Source of the DNA: Pandoraea cepalis
Lineage (GTDB): Bacteria; Pseudomonadota; Gammaproteobacteria; Burkholderiales; Burkholderiaceae
Length of the DNA: 64,000 nt
Direction: 5' to 3'
NCBI RefSeq assembly: GCF_902459665.1
Contig: NZ_CABPSL010000001.1
Coordinates: forward strand, 310,001 to 374,000
A program made the position numbers and the translations under genes. Position 1 is the stretch's first letter, and each line of letters begins with the position of its first letter. Below the pieces are notes generated by a model, which searched no databases, was not told the DNA's origin, and saw nothing but the letters and a program-made list of their open reading frames with translations. Shown here piece after piece: positions 17,193 to 25,351 of this stretch.

Positions 17193-18948
17193 GCAATTTG
17201 ACTCCGAAGCGCAATGCCACGCCCAGACCGGCGCCGACCATCGCGATGTTGATGACAGAGAGCGCGGCGACCTGATCGACCGCGCCGGTCGCCCACAGCG
17301 ACACGAGCAGCGAGCCGATGACTTCCGTGCCCGGCGAGAGCAAATAGACGGCGGTCGAATACTCGCGCTCGAAGATCATGAAGATGAGCAGCCACGCGGC
17401 GAGCAGACCGAAGCGCACGAGCGGCAGGGTGACGTCGAGGCTCACGCGGCTGCGCGTGGCGCCGACACTTCGTCCGGCCTCCTCCAGCTCCGGGCCGACC
17501 TGGAGCAGCGCGCTCTGGATGAGGCGCATGCCGTAGGCGAGCCACACGACCGTATAGGCCACCCAGATGCTCCACATCGAATTCTTGAGTTCGCGCAGTC
17601 CGGGCACGAACAGAAAGATCCACAGGAAGGCCAGACCGGCGAGCAGGCCCGGCACGGCGCGCGGCAGCAGCACGAGATAGTCGAGCAGCTTCGTGGCCCA
17701 GTCGTTGCGTCGGTGGCCGGCGAATGCCACGAGCGAGTAGAAGCCCACCGCGATGGCGCCGCCGATCACGCCGATGCCCAGCGTGTTGAGAATGGCGCGC
17801 ACGAGATTGTCTTGCTCGAAGAGCTCGGTGAAGTTTGCGAGCGTGAGCACGTCGCTCAGAACCACGCCTTCACCCCAATGCGTGACGAACGAGCGCAGCA
17901 CGATGCCCGAGATCGGCACGAAGACCGTCACCAGCAGCCAGGCACCGACGATCGCCAGCGCGACCCAACGCCACACGCCCAGCGGCAGCACGGTCTGACG
18001 CCCCGCCTTGCCCTTGACGGTCACGTACTTGTTCGCGCGCTTGAGCAGGTGACGTTGCAGCAGCACGAGCGGAAAGGTGATCGCGACGATGCACATCGCC
18101 ACCGCTGCCATCAGGTGATATGACGGCACACCGAGCTTGTTGGTGAGCTTGTACAGATATGTCGCCAGCACGAGGTGACCTTCAGGATCGCCCAGGACGA
18201 GCGGCAAACCGAAGACCTCGAAGCCGAGGAAGAAGACGAGCACGCCAGCGAAGAGCAGGGCGGGCAGGGTCATCGGCAGGCTGACGTCGAGCGCCACCCG
18301 GAACGGGCGTGCCCCTGCCACGCGGGCCGCCTCTTCCACGTCGGAGCCGAGATTGCGGAGTGCGGCCGACGAGTAGAGGTAGACGTGCGGCACATGCGTG
18401 AGGCCGACGATCACGGTGATCGCGAAGATCGAGTAGATCGACCAGGGCGCGTCGAGACCGGTGAGTTCGCGGAACCACACGGCGTAGAAGCCGACGGGGC
18501 CGGCGGCCACGACATAGCCGAAGGCGAGCACCATCGGCGAGACGAACACCGGCGTGAGCAGCAGCGGTTCGAGCCAGCGACGCCCCGGCAAATCGGTGCG
18601 CACCATGAGGAAGGCGAGAATGCCGCCGAGCGGGATCGAAATGAACAGCATCCCGAACGCGATGATGAACGAGTTCTTCACCGCCGACCAGAAGTCGGGG
18701 TCGGCAAAGACGAAGCGATAGCCGTCGAGACCGAACGTGCGGTTGGCATCGAAGAACGGGGCCGAGAGCAGGCTCTGCACGACGATGAACGACAGCGGCA
18801 GCATCACGGCAACGGTGAGCACGGCGATGACCAGCCAGCGCGACGTGGTCGCGAGTGCACGCCAGGGTGTTGTGCCGTGAGGTGTCGCCCCGGCAGGGGG
18901 ACGACCGGCAGGCACCGCAGAGCGGTCAGCGGTAGAAGATGACAGCAT
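17185..18948 (-). CDS. ABC transporter permease, fused two-domain (FbpB-like)
   Basis: A 587-aa inner-membrane permease with two homologous halves, each about six helices. Each half carries an EAA-type loop: 'EEAARVAGARPFRVALDVSLP' is near residue 215 and 'EEAGRSVGATRSRVSLDVTLP' is near 510. Such duplicated permeases are typical of iron(III) and aminoethylphosphonate importers. GGAGACCCTC precedes the chosen ATG at 18948; ten extra codons are open upstream. It lies between the binding-protein and ATPase genes on one strand. Confidence 0.92.
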   Translation of the reverse strand: MLSSSTADRSAVPAGRPPAGATPHGTTPWRALATTSRWLVIAVLTVAVMLPLSFIVVQSLLSAPFFDANRTFGLDGYRFVFADPDFWSAVKNSFIIAFGMLFISIPLGGILAFLMVRTDLPGRRWLEPLLLTPVFVSPMVLAFGYVVAAGPVGFYAVWFRELTGLDAPWSIYSIFAITVIVGLTHVPHVYLYSSAALRNLGSDVEEAARVAGARPFRVALDVSLPMTLPALLFAGVLVFFLGFEVFGLPLVLGDPEGHLVLATYLYKLTNKLGVPSYHLMAAVAMCIVAITFPLVLLQRHLLKRANKYVTVKGKAGRQTVLPLGVWRWVALAIVGAWLLVTVFVPISGIVLRSFVTHWGEGVVLSDVLTLANFTELFEQDNLVRAILNTLGIGVIGGAIAVGFYSLVAFAGHRRNDWATKLLDYLVLLPRAVPGLLAGLAFLWIFLFVPGLRELKNSMWSIWVAYTVVWLAYGMRLIQSALLQVGPELEEAGRSVGATRSRVSLDVTLPLVRFGLLAAWLLIFMIFEREYSTAVYLLSPGTEVIGSLLVSLWATGAVDQVAALSVINIAMVGAGLGVALRFGVKLHG

Positions 18949-19116
18949 GAGGGTCTCCCTGCACCCCGCGGGGCGCATATCGAGAAAGGCTTGGGGAGAG
19001 GCAGGCCGCCGATGCGGCCGCCGGACTTAAGGGTGTTGCCGGTGACGCGATGACCGCGGGGCGGGGGCGCCCCGTCGTGTCACGTCAGCCATGAAGCGCG
19101 CGCGACAGCATGCCGC

Positions 19117-20220
19117 TCAGCGCTTGATGGACTGCTGCCAGCGCTTGAGGAATTCAAGACGCTTGGACTGATCGAGGTAGACGAGCAGGCCCGCACCGAT
19201 CGGGATCGGCTTGAGCGCCGAGCCGAGTTGTTGCGTGAGGTTCGCCATCGACGTCTCGCCGTCGACGTCCGCTCGAATCGAGAACAGGTTGGCCTGATTA
19301 GCGAGCAGGGTCTGGCCACGCTTCGAGAGCAGGTAGTCGACCCAGAGCCTGGCCGCGTTCGAATGCCTGGCCTTCTTCGAAATCATGACGAGACGGCTCA
19401 CCACCTGCGTGTAGTCGCGCGGATAAACGTAGCCGATGGACGGGTCCTTCTTCGCCTTGGCAAACGCGTAGGAGCCGAGGATGTTGTAGCCGATCAGGTT
19501 CTCGCCCGACGAGATGCGCTCCATCATCGCGCCGGTGCTCGATTGCAGCTTCGGGTTAAGCGCGCCGAAAGCGGCCACGAGTTCCCATGTCACCTCCGGG
19601 TTCACGCGGGCGTCCTGCGTCAGGTAGTTGAAGCCCACGCCCGACTTTTCGATATCGTAGGTCGTGACCTTGCCCTTGAACTTGGCCGGGTTCGCGTGCA
19701 GCAGCTTGATCAGTTCTATGCGCGTCTGCGGTACCTCGTTCGCCGGCAACAATCGCTTGTTGTAGACGATGGCGAGCGGCTCGTACGTTGTGCCGTAGGC
19801 CTGCTTCTGATACTGCGCCCATTGTGGAATGTGAGTGGATTCGGGCGATTCGTAGCTCGCCGTCATGCCGTCGTTCACCAGCTTGACCTGAAGGTCCATC
19901 GCGGAACTCCAGAGCACGTCGGCGCTGGTACTGTCGGCCGCGCTCTCGCTGATGTAGCGGTTGTACAGCTCGGTGCTGTTCATGTCGTTGTATTCGACCT
20001 TCACACCGTACTGCGACTCAAAGTCCTTGATGAGCGGACGCACGAGCGCCGTATCCGTCACGGAGTACACGATGAGCTTGCCTTCCTTCCTGGCCGCGTC
20101 GACCGTGGCCTGATAGTTCGCCGGATAGCCGGCGGGCACCTGCGCATGGGCTGCGGGCATAGCGGCTGCGAAGAGCGCTGCGGTCGCGACCATCGCGCCA
20201 AGCGATTGCTGTTGCTTCAT
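19117..20220 (-). CDS. ABC transporter periplasmic substrate-binding protein
   Basis: A 367-aa type II binding protein. The signal peptide MKQQQSLGAMVATAALFAAA ends near AHA-QVPAG. The mature N-terminus 'AARKEGKLIVYSVTD' and later 'GYVYPRDYTQVVSR' place it with Fe(III)/phosphoglycerate-type binding proteins (AfuA, PgtC-like). The substrate cannot be decided: the usual paired tyrosines of ferric-binding proteins are not clearly placed. GGAGGATGAC precedes the ATG. The gene opens the importer operon and is divergent from the two-component system that probably controls it. Confidence 0.88.
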   Translation of the reverse strand: MKQQQSLGAMVATAALFAAAMPAAHAQVPAGYPANYQATVDAARKEGKLIVYSVTDTALVRPLIKDFESQYGVKVEYNDMNSTELYNRYISESAADSTSADVLWSSAMDLQVKLVNDGMTASYESPESTHIPQWAQYQKQAYGTTYEPLAIVYNKRLLPANEVPQTRIELIKLLHANPAKFKGKVTTYDIEKSGVGFNYLTQDARVNPEVTWELVAAFGALNPKLQSSTGAMMERISSGENLIGYNILGSYAFAKAKKDPSIGYVYPRDYTQVVSRLVMISKKARHSNAARLWVDYLLSKRGQTLLANQANLFSIRADVDGETSMANLTQQLGSALKPIPIGAGLLVYLDQSKRLEFLKRWQQSIKR

Positions 20221-20363
20221 GTCATCCTCCGGAAGACCCCTTGAATGGGTTTGTCGTTTTCGTGTGGCGCATGGTAATTTGCCGAAACTTTCAATTCGCT
20301 TTCGATTTCGTATCGAAGCGGGCCCAAGCCCCCTTTTTTGGGTCATGGATTTCCCTAGGTCTC

Positions 20364-21053
20364 ATGCGCATCCTGCTTGTCGAAGACAATCCGAGTCTGG
20401 CCAAATCGCTCTCCGAGGCGTTGACGCAGGCGCACTTCGCCGTCGATTGCATGCACGACGGCGAGGCTGCCGACCACGTGTTGCGCACGCAGGAGTATTC
20501 GCTCGTGATTCTCGATCTGGGGCTGCCGCGACTGGACGGCCTGGAAATTCTGCGACGACTGCGCGCGCGCCGTAACCGCGTGCCCGTGCTGATTCTTACG
20601 GCGCATGGCTCGCTCGAAGATCGCGTGAAGGGCCTCAACCTCGGGGCCGACGATTATCTTTCAAAACCGTTCGAACTCGATGAGCTGGAAGCACGCGCTC
20701 GTGCGTTGATCCGCCGTGCCCAGCATCACGAAAGCGCCGATGTGGTGTGCGGGCCGCTGGTGTTCGATGGCGTTGAGCGCAGCTTCCGTCTCGGCGGCGA
20801 ACTGCTGGCGCTCACCAAGCGCGAGCGGGCCGTGCTCGAAGTGCTGATCGTGCGTGGCGGACGTGCGATCAACAAGGAAGCGCTCTCGGAGAAGCTCTTC
20901 GGCATCGATGAATCCGTGAATCCAGACGCCATCGAAATTTACGTCTACCGCTTGAGAAAGAAGCTCGAAGGCAGCGGCGTGGCGATCGTCACGCTGCGCG
21001 GACTGGGCTATCTGCTCGAAGCGAAGTCGGACGCGGCACCGCCTGCCGCATGA
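20364..21053 (+). CDS. OmpR-family response regulator (TctD-like)
   Basis: A 229-aa regulator: receiver domain from MRILLVEDNP, with the phospho-acceptor Asp51 in VILDLGLPRLDG and the conserved Lys in YLSKPF, then a winged-helix DNA-binding domain (~130-222) containing 'LTKRERAVLEVLIVRGG'. It is divergent from the ABC operon and 24 bp upstream of its sensor kinase. Kinase family and gene order are those of TctDE/PgtAB-type systems that switch on uptake of organic acids. Between 20301 and 20317 a short dyad, TTCGAT/ATCGAA, lies in the shared promoter region and could be part of its site. Confidence 0.92.
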   Translation: MRILLVEDNPSLAKSLSEALTQAHFAVDCMHDGEAADHVLRTQEYSLVILDLGLPRLDGLEILRRLRARRNRVPVLILTAHGSLEDRVKGLNLGADDYLSKPFELDELEARARALIRRAQHHESADVVCGPLVFDGVERSFRLGGELLALTKRERAVLEVLIVRGGRAINKEALSEKLFGIDESVNPDAIEIYVYRLRKKLEGSGVAIVTLRGLGYLLEAKSDAAPPAA

Positions 21054-21077
21054 TCCGCGCGTCTGACGTCGCCCTCC

Positions 21078-22520
21078 ATGTCGCAACCTAACCTTCGCCG
21101 TCAACTGGCACTCTGGCTATTATTCCCGCTGCTTGGGTTGCTCGCGCTCGATACCTGGCTGACCTATCAGCGCGCGATGAGCGCGGCCAATTCGGCGTTC
21201 GACCGGTCGCTGGAGTTTTCGATCAAGTCGATTCGCGAGGGCACACAACTGATCGACGGAGAAGTGCAGGTCAATCTGCCGTATCTCGCGCTGGAGATGT
21301 TCGAATCGGATCGCGGCGGCAAGATTTATTACGTGATTCGTGAAGCGGGCGGCCGCGCGGTGACGGGCTATCACGATCTGCCGATGCCTCCCGGACGACT
21401 CGTGCCCGGGCCATATCACGCCGTGTTCTACGACGCCACGTATCGCGGCGAGACGCTGCGCATGGGGGCACTGCAACTGCCCGTGCATGACGTGCCGAAC
21501 GCGCAGACGCGTGTTGTGTGGATCGTCGTGGGTGAGACGACGGAGTCTCGCCACGAACTGGCGCGTCAGATTCTTACGGGCGCGCTGCAGCAGGAGGTGC
21601 TGCTCGTTGTGTTGGCGCTTGCCATCGTCTGGCTGGGCGTGACGCGTGGGCTGCGGCCGCTGAATCGGCTGTCCGCCAAGGTGGCGGCGCGCGATGAAGA
21701 CGACACGACGCCGCTCGACAATGTCGATCTGCCGACCGAGGTCAAGCCGCTCGTCGAATCCATCAATCAGTATGTGGGCCGCGTGGGCCGCATGCAGGCC
21801 TCGCGGCAACGGTTCTTCGCCGACGCGGCGCACCAGTTGAAAACCCCGCTCGCCATCATTCAGGCAGAGTCCGAACTCACGCTCAGGGAATCGCTCAGTG
21901 CCGGGGCGCGTGAGCGTGTGGAGCGACTCAACCATGCGGTGAAGCAGGCTGCGAAGAGCGTTCGGCAATTGCTGTCGCTGTCGCGTCTGGAGGCGGAAGG
22001 CGGCCCGCCGGTGGCGATGGTGCCGCTACGGCTGGACGATTTGGCGCGCAGCGTGGCCCTCGACTGGTCGCCGGTGGCGCGCTCGCGCGGGATCGATCTG
22101 GGCTTTGAGCATGACGGGCCGGTGCCGGTGGTGGCGCAGCGCGAGTTGCTGTCCGAGTTGTGCGGCAATCTCATCGATAACGCCATTCGTTATGCCGGCG
22201 ACGGTGCTGTCATTACGGTGCGCACCTGGTGTGATGGCGATGTGCCGGTGCTGCAAGTCAGCGACAACGGCCCCGGCATTCCCGAGTGCGAGCGTGAGGC
22301 GGTGTTCGAGCGCTTCTATCGCCGCGAGCACGATGGGTCGGCCCCGCAAGCGGTCCAGACTGCGGATGGTTCCGGGCTGGGACTTGCCATCGTCAGGGAA
22401 ATCGTTCGGATGCATCGTGCCGATGTGTCGCTCGGCGATGCGCCCGGTGGCGGACTCGAGGTGACGGTGCGATTCCCAGCCAGTGACGGCGCTCACTCAC
22501 GCCTGGAAGGAAATTCCTGA
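21078..22520 (+). CDS. Sensor histidine kinase (TctE-like, 2CSK_N sensor)
   Basis: A 480-aa membrane kinase. Helix 1 (~10-30) and helix 2 (~170-190) enclose a periplasmic sensor of about 140 residues resembling the two-component sensor kinase N-terminal domain of TctE. The DHp domain carries His252 in FFADAAHQLKTPL. The N box (LIDNAIRYA), G1 (DNGPGIP) and G2 (GSGLGLAIV) are intact. It should phosphorylate the adjacent response regulator. What it senses is unknown, but its divergence from the uptake operon suggests that operon's substrate. Confidence 0.92.
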   Translation: MSQPNLRRQLALWLLFPLLGLLALDTWLTYQRAMSAANSAFDRSLEFSIKSIREGTQLIDGEVQVNLPYLALEMFESDRGGKIYYVIREAGGRAVTGYHDLPMPPGRLVPGPYHAVFYDATYRGETLRMGALQLPVHDVPNAQTRVVWIVVGETTESRHELARQILTGALQQEVLLVVLALAIVWLGVTRGLRPLNRLSAKVAARDEDDTTPLDNVDLPTEVKPLVESINQYVGRVGRMQASRQRFFADAAHQLKTPLAIIQAESELTLRESLSAGARERVERLNHAVKQAAKSVRQLLSLSRLEAEGGPPVAMVPLRLDDLARSVALDWSPVARSRGIDLGFEHDGPVPVVAQRELLSELCGNLIDNAIRYAGDGAVITVRTWCDGDVPVLQVSDNGPGIPECEREAVFERFYRREHDGSAPQAVQTADGSGLGLAIVREIVRMHRADVSLGDAPGGGLEVTVRFPASDGAHSRLEGNS

Positions 22521-22635
22521 TTTCGTCATATTTTGGGATGAGATTTGCCTGAAACGTCCGGTCAACGGGGGATTTCGCAAGCCTTTTCTCGTTTGTGGCG
22601 CGTACGATCGATGCACTTTTTATCCGAGGCCGATC

Positions 22636-23796
22636 ATGCGCGAGAGAGAACCGCTCCATTACTTCGATTACGCGGCCACGACGCCGGCGGATGCCGCCGT
22701 AATTGCCGCAATGGCCGATTGTCTCGGCGTGGACGGTGTCTTCGGTAACCCAGCCTCCAGTTCGCATGCGGCGGGCGTGAGTGCGCGCCGTCTGGTGGAG
22801 CGCTCGCGGGGCCAGGTGGCGGCACTCATTGGTGCCGAGGCGGCCGAGATCGTGTGGACGTCCGGCGCGACCGAATCGAACAATCTCGCACTCAAAGGCT
22901 ATGCGGAACGCGGGCAGTCGCGCGCACATTTCGTGACGAGCGCGCTCGAACACAAGGCGATTCTCGACACGATGGCGTGTCTGGCATCGCGCGGCGCATC
23001 CGTCACGTATCTGACGCCGTCGGCCACCGGCGAGATCACCGCCGATGCCGTGGCGGCGGCACTGCGGCCCGACACCGGACTGGTGTCGGTCATGCTCGTC
23101 AATAACGAACTCGGCACGCTGACCGACGTGGCGGCCGTCGCGAAGGTGGTGCATGCGGCTGGGGCGTTGCTGCATGTCGATGCGGCGCAGGCGCTTGGCA
23201 AGACCCCCATCGACGTCAAGGCGATGGGCATCGACCTGATGTCGATGTCGGCGCACAAGGTCTACGGCCCCAAGGGCATCGGTGCCCTATACGTGCGCCA
23301 GGATGTCATGACGCGCATCGCCCCGCAGATGCATGGCGGCGGTCACGAGCGAGGCCTGCGCTCCGGCACGCTGGCGACGCATCAGATCGTCGGCATGGGC
23401 ACCGCATGCGAACTCGCCATGCAGGCCATGACGACCGACAACGCGCACATCGCGCAACTGAGTCGCCGCCTGCTCGATGGTGTGCTGGGACTCGGTGACA
23501 TTGTGCACAACGCCGCGACGGCGCAGCGTATCCCTCATACGTTGAGCTTGACGGTGCGACATCCGGGTTTCGCTACGTTCATGCTCAACGGCAAGCTGGC
23601 CGTGTCGTCGACGTCGGCCTGCAACTCGGCGTCGGGGCAGCCGTCTCACGTGCTGAGTGCCATTGGTCTCGACAACGATGCCGCGAGCCGCACGGTGCGT
23701 GTGAGCCTCGGGCGCTTTACGACCGAAGCGTCGGTCGATTTCGCGACGGCGTGCTTCGAGCGCGTCGTCGGTCAGTGCCGGGCGTTGGCGGCCTGA
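22636..23796 (+). CDS. Cysteine desulfurase family aminotransferase (NifS/IscS-like)
   Basis: A 386-aa PLP enzyme. MREREPLHYFDYAATTP is the NifS-type opening, TSGATESNN binds the cofactor, and Lys208 in SAHKVYGPKG forms the Schiff base. The mobile catalytic loop holds Cys329 in SSTSACNSASG. It should abstract sulfur from cysteine as a persulfide. It is not part of an isc or suf operon, so its acceptor is unknown; TtcA, coded at 1.7 kb, is one possible client. The start at 22636 begins the conserved N-terminus; an open frame extends back without an SD. Confidence 0.9.
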   Translation: MREREPLHYFDYAATTPADAAVIAAMADCLGVDGVFGNPASSSHAAGVSARRLVERSRGQVAALIGAEAAEIVWTSGATESNNLALKGYAERGQSRAHFVTSALEHKAILDTMACLASRGASVTYLTPSATGEITADAVAAALRPDTGLVSVMLVNNELGTLTDVAAVAKVVHAAGALLHVDAAQALGKTPIDVKAMGIDLMSMSAHKVYGPKGIGALYVRQDVMTRIAPQMHGGGHERGLRSGTLATHQIVGMGTACELAMQAMTTDNAHIAQLSRRLLDGVLGLGDIVHNAATAQRIPHTLSLTVRHPGFATFMLNGKLAVSSTSACNSASGQPSHVLSAIGLDNDAASRTVRVSLGRFTTEASVDFATACFERVVGQCRALAA

Positions 23797-23844
23797 GGGC
23801 GCGTGTGCCTAACAAGCGGTGACGCGGGCGAACGCGTCGGCGAG

Positions 23845-24438
23845 TCAGTACGACCCGGTCGGCTGCGACAGGTCGTGATGCCAGGCAGCGTCCCAGTCGT
23901 TGTCACGGAGGTAGGGCTTGGCGTCGAGCTTGGCGATGCGCGCAAGAATTCGCTGCGCCGTCGGCGTCGCGCGCAGCAAAGCACGGGTGGTGTCGTCGAG
24001 ATGGGCGATGATGTCCGCCACCGAGCTGCCGGCTTCGCCGACGGCCCGCTCGGGATCGTAGCTGCCCATCAAGTGCAGGAAATCGGTCGCTCGCTCGCCA
24101 AAGACTGCGGTGAAGATTTCCGGCGTTTCGAACAGCATCACCAACAGTGTCGGTGAGACGACCTCGATTTCGAATTGCTGCTTCGGTGCCGACAACATCA
24201 ACCTTTCCTCCGCATACACCTCCAGATCGCTGATCAGCACGGGATTCGTCGTGTGGGCGTCGCGGATGAGCAGCGCCTGAAGGGGGTGTGTAGCGAGGAC
24301 GTTCCTGGCGGTTGCCGGCGCATCACTGAGCGGCGACGGGAAAAAGAAGTGCGACGACGCGGAAATTTCGGGGGGCAGCCACGCGTTCAGAAAGTTCACG
24401 CTGTCCCGTGAGGGACAAATGATGTTCCGCATTTCCAT
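23845..24438 (-). CDS. Uncharacterised protein, partner of the nuclease-like gene
   Basis: A 197-aa soluble protein that I do not recognise. AAGGAGAC lies 6 bp before the ATG, and the start is only 12 bp past the nuclease-like stop, so the two form an operon. The middle part, 'QALLIRDAHTTNPVLISDLE' followed by 'VVSPTLLVMLFETPEIF', has the shape of an alternating beta/alpha domain with a conserved-looking Asp. This is loosely like TOPRIM or RloB/DUF4276-type proteins, but I cannot claim homology. The C-terminus is helical and acidic. No signal peptide or membrane segment is seen. Confidence 0.65.
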   Translation of the reverse strand: MEMRNIICPSRDSVNFLNAWLPPEISASSHFFFPSPLSDAPATARNVLATHPLQALLIRDAHTTNPVLISDLEVYAEERLMLSAPKQQFEIEVVSPTLLVMLFETPEIFTAVFGERATDFLHLMGSYDPERAVGEAGSSVADIIAHLDDTTRALLRATPTAQRILARIAKLDAKPYLRDNDWDAAWHHDLSQPTGSY

Positions 24439-24450
24439 CTGACTGTCTCC

Positions 24451-25011
24451 TTAGGTCGAACATTTCGTGAGGTGCTTGCCTTCCTCGACGCAGATTCGGA
24501 ATTTGCGCTGCAGGGTCTGCGTGAAGTTTCGTCGATGGACACAGCGATCGATATCGTCGCCGGTCCAGCAAAGGATGGTCGCCGGTTTGGTGAAATTGAC
24601 CCGTTGTTCCGCCGCTTCGGTGTATTCGCCGCTGGCGAACAGGCACCCGATCAGCGCGGCGGGACGGCGCGTCAGCTTCGCCTGGAGCGTTGCAATCGGG
24701 TCGGCGCCGATGCGCCGTTTGGTTCGACTGGAGGGGGCCGAATAGTCCTTGCATTCGACCATGGCCGCGATGCCCGCGGCGTAGATCACGCCGTCGATCT
24801 GCTCGAGGATCTTCTCATCGACGAACTTGACCGTATACGGCCACCTCACCGTCGCGCCGCCCAGCTCGAACCCCTTCAGTACGAGATATTCCAGCGCCTT
24901 GCCCGCGTCCCATCCAGGCGTGGCGCAGCGCTGGATGTCGCGCCACAACCCGGTGACGTCGTCCCAGTCGTACCCCCTGACGCGTTCGATGTATTCGCTG
25001 TCCGCTGCCAT
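24451..25011 (-). CDS. PD-(D/E)XK nuclease-like protein (Mrr/restriction endonuclease-like)
   Basis: A 186-aa protein starting MAADSEYIERVRGYDWDD after GGAGAGCGGG. It contains 'GKALEYLVLKGFELGG', then an Asp in 'EQIDGVIYAAG', then VECKDYS. The spacing D-x(10-13)-E-x-K (Asp, ECK) and the preceding helix Glu fit the Mrr-type PD-(D/E)XK core. The later 'LIGCLFASGEYTEAA' and 'ILCWTGDDI' match the strand-helix-strand that follows the active site in Mrr-like enzymes. It is co-operonic with an unknown 197-aa protein. DNA cleavage and a defence role are inferences; no methyltransferase is nearby. Confidence 0.65.
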   Translation of the reverse strand: MAADSEYIERVRGYDWDDVTGLWRDIQRCATPGWDAGKALEYLVLKGFELGGATVRWPYTVKFVDEKILEQIDGVIYAAGIAAMVECKDYSAPSSRTKRRIGADPIATLQAKLTRRPAALIGCLFASGEYTEAAEQRVNFTKPATILCWTGDDIDRCVHRRNFTQTLQRKFRICVEEGKHLTKCST

Positions 25012-25068
25012 ACCCGCTCTCCGTGAACCGGACACCGATTCTAGCGATGCGAGCGGCGGCGAAACGTC

Positions 25069-25097
25069 AATGCGCCGATTTATCGGAATGCGCCGAT
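25069..25097. repeat. Direct repeat upstream of the nuclease gene
   Basis: AATGCGCCGAT occurs at 25069-25079 and again at 25087-25097, 18 bp apart (about two helical turns). It sits 58 bp before the nuclease-like start, on the far side from the fluoride riboswitch, and could be a regulator site for the minus-strand module. Confidence 0.4.
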
Positions 25098-25174
25098 CCG
25101 GTTCGGCATTTCGGCGCAGCGAATGTCACGCATTGTGAGGGCTCGTGCTTCCTGATAGGATGTCGGCTGCTTCA

Positions 25175-25240
25175 CGGAGATGGCATACCTCCGGCGTTCG
25201 TTGCGCAAACCGCCCCTCCCCGGGGCTGATGATGCCTGCA
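25175..25240 (+). ncRNA. Fluoride riboswitch (crcB motif)
   Basis: The stretch GGAGATGGCATACCTCC (25176-25192) forms P1 (GGAG/CTCC) with the conserved GATGG loop. AAACCGCCCC...GGGGC forms the second stem (25212-25216 with 25222-25226), followed by CTGATGATGCCTGC. The loop GGCAT (25182-25186) can pair with ATGCC (25232-25236), the pseudoknot of this RNA class. The match to the known Pseudomonas and Burkholderia examples is nearly base for base. It lies 111 bp before a CLC-F type antiporter, its classical target. Expression of that gene should rise when fluoride binds. Confidence 0.92.
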
Positions 25241-25351
25241 AGATCCTGGCGTGCCGGGAGGTTGCGGGCTATGCGCGCGAGCGTTTCTCTCATTCTCGGT
25301 AGTGTTCAGGCAATTTGTCGAGGGCGTCGCTCGTCCCCCCTGTTGGACACC

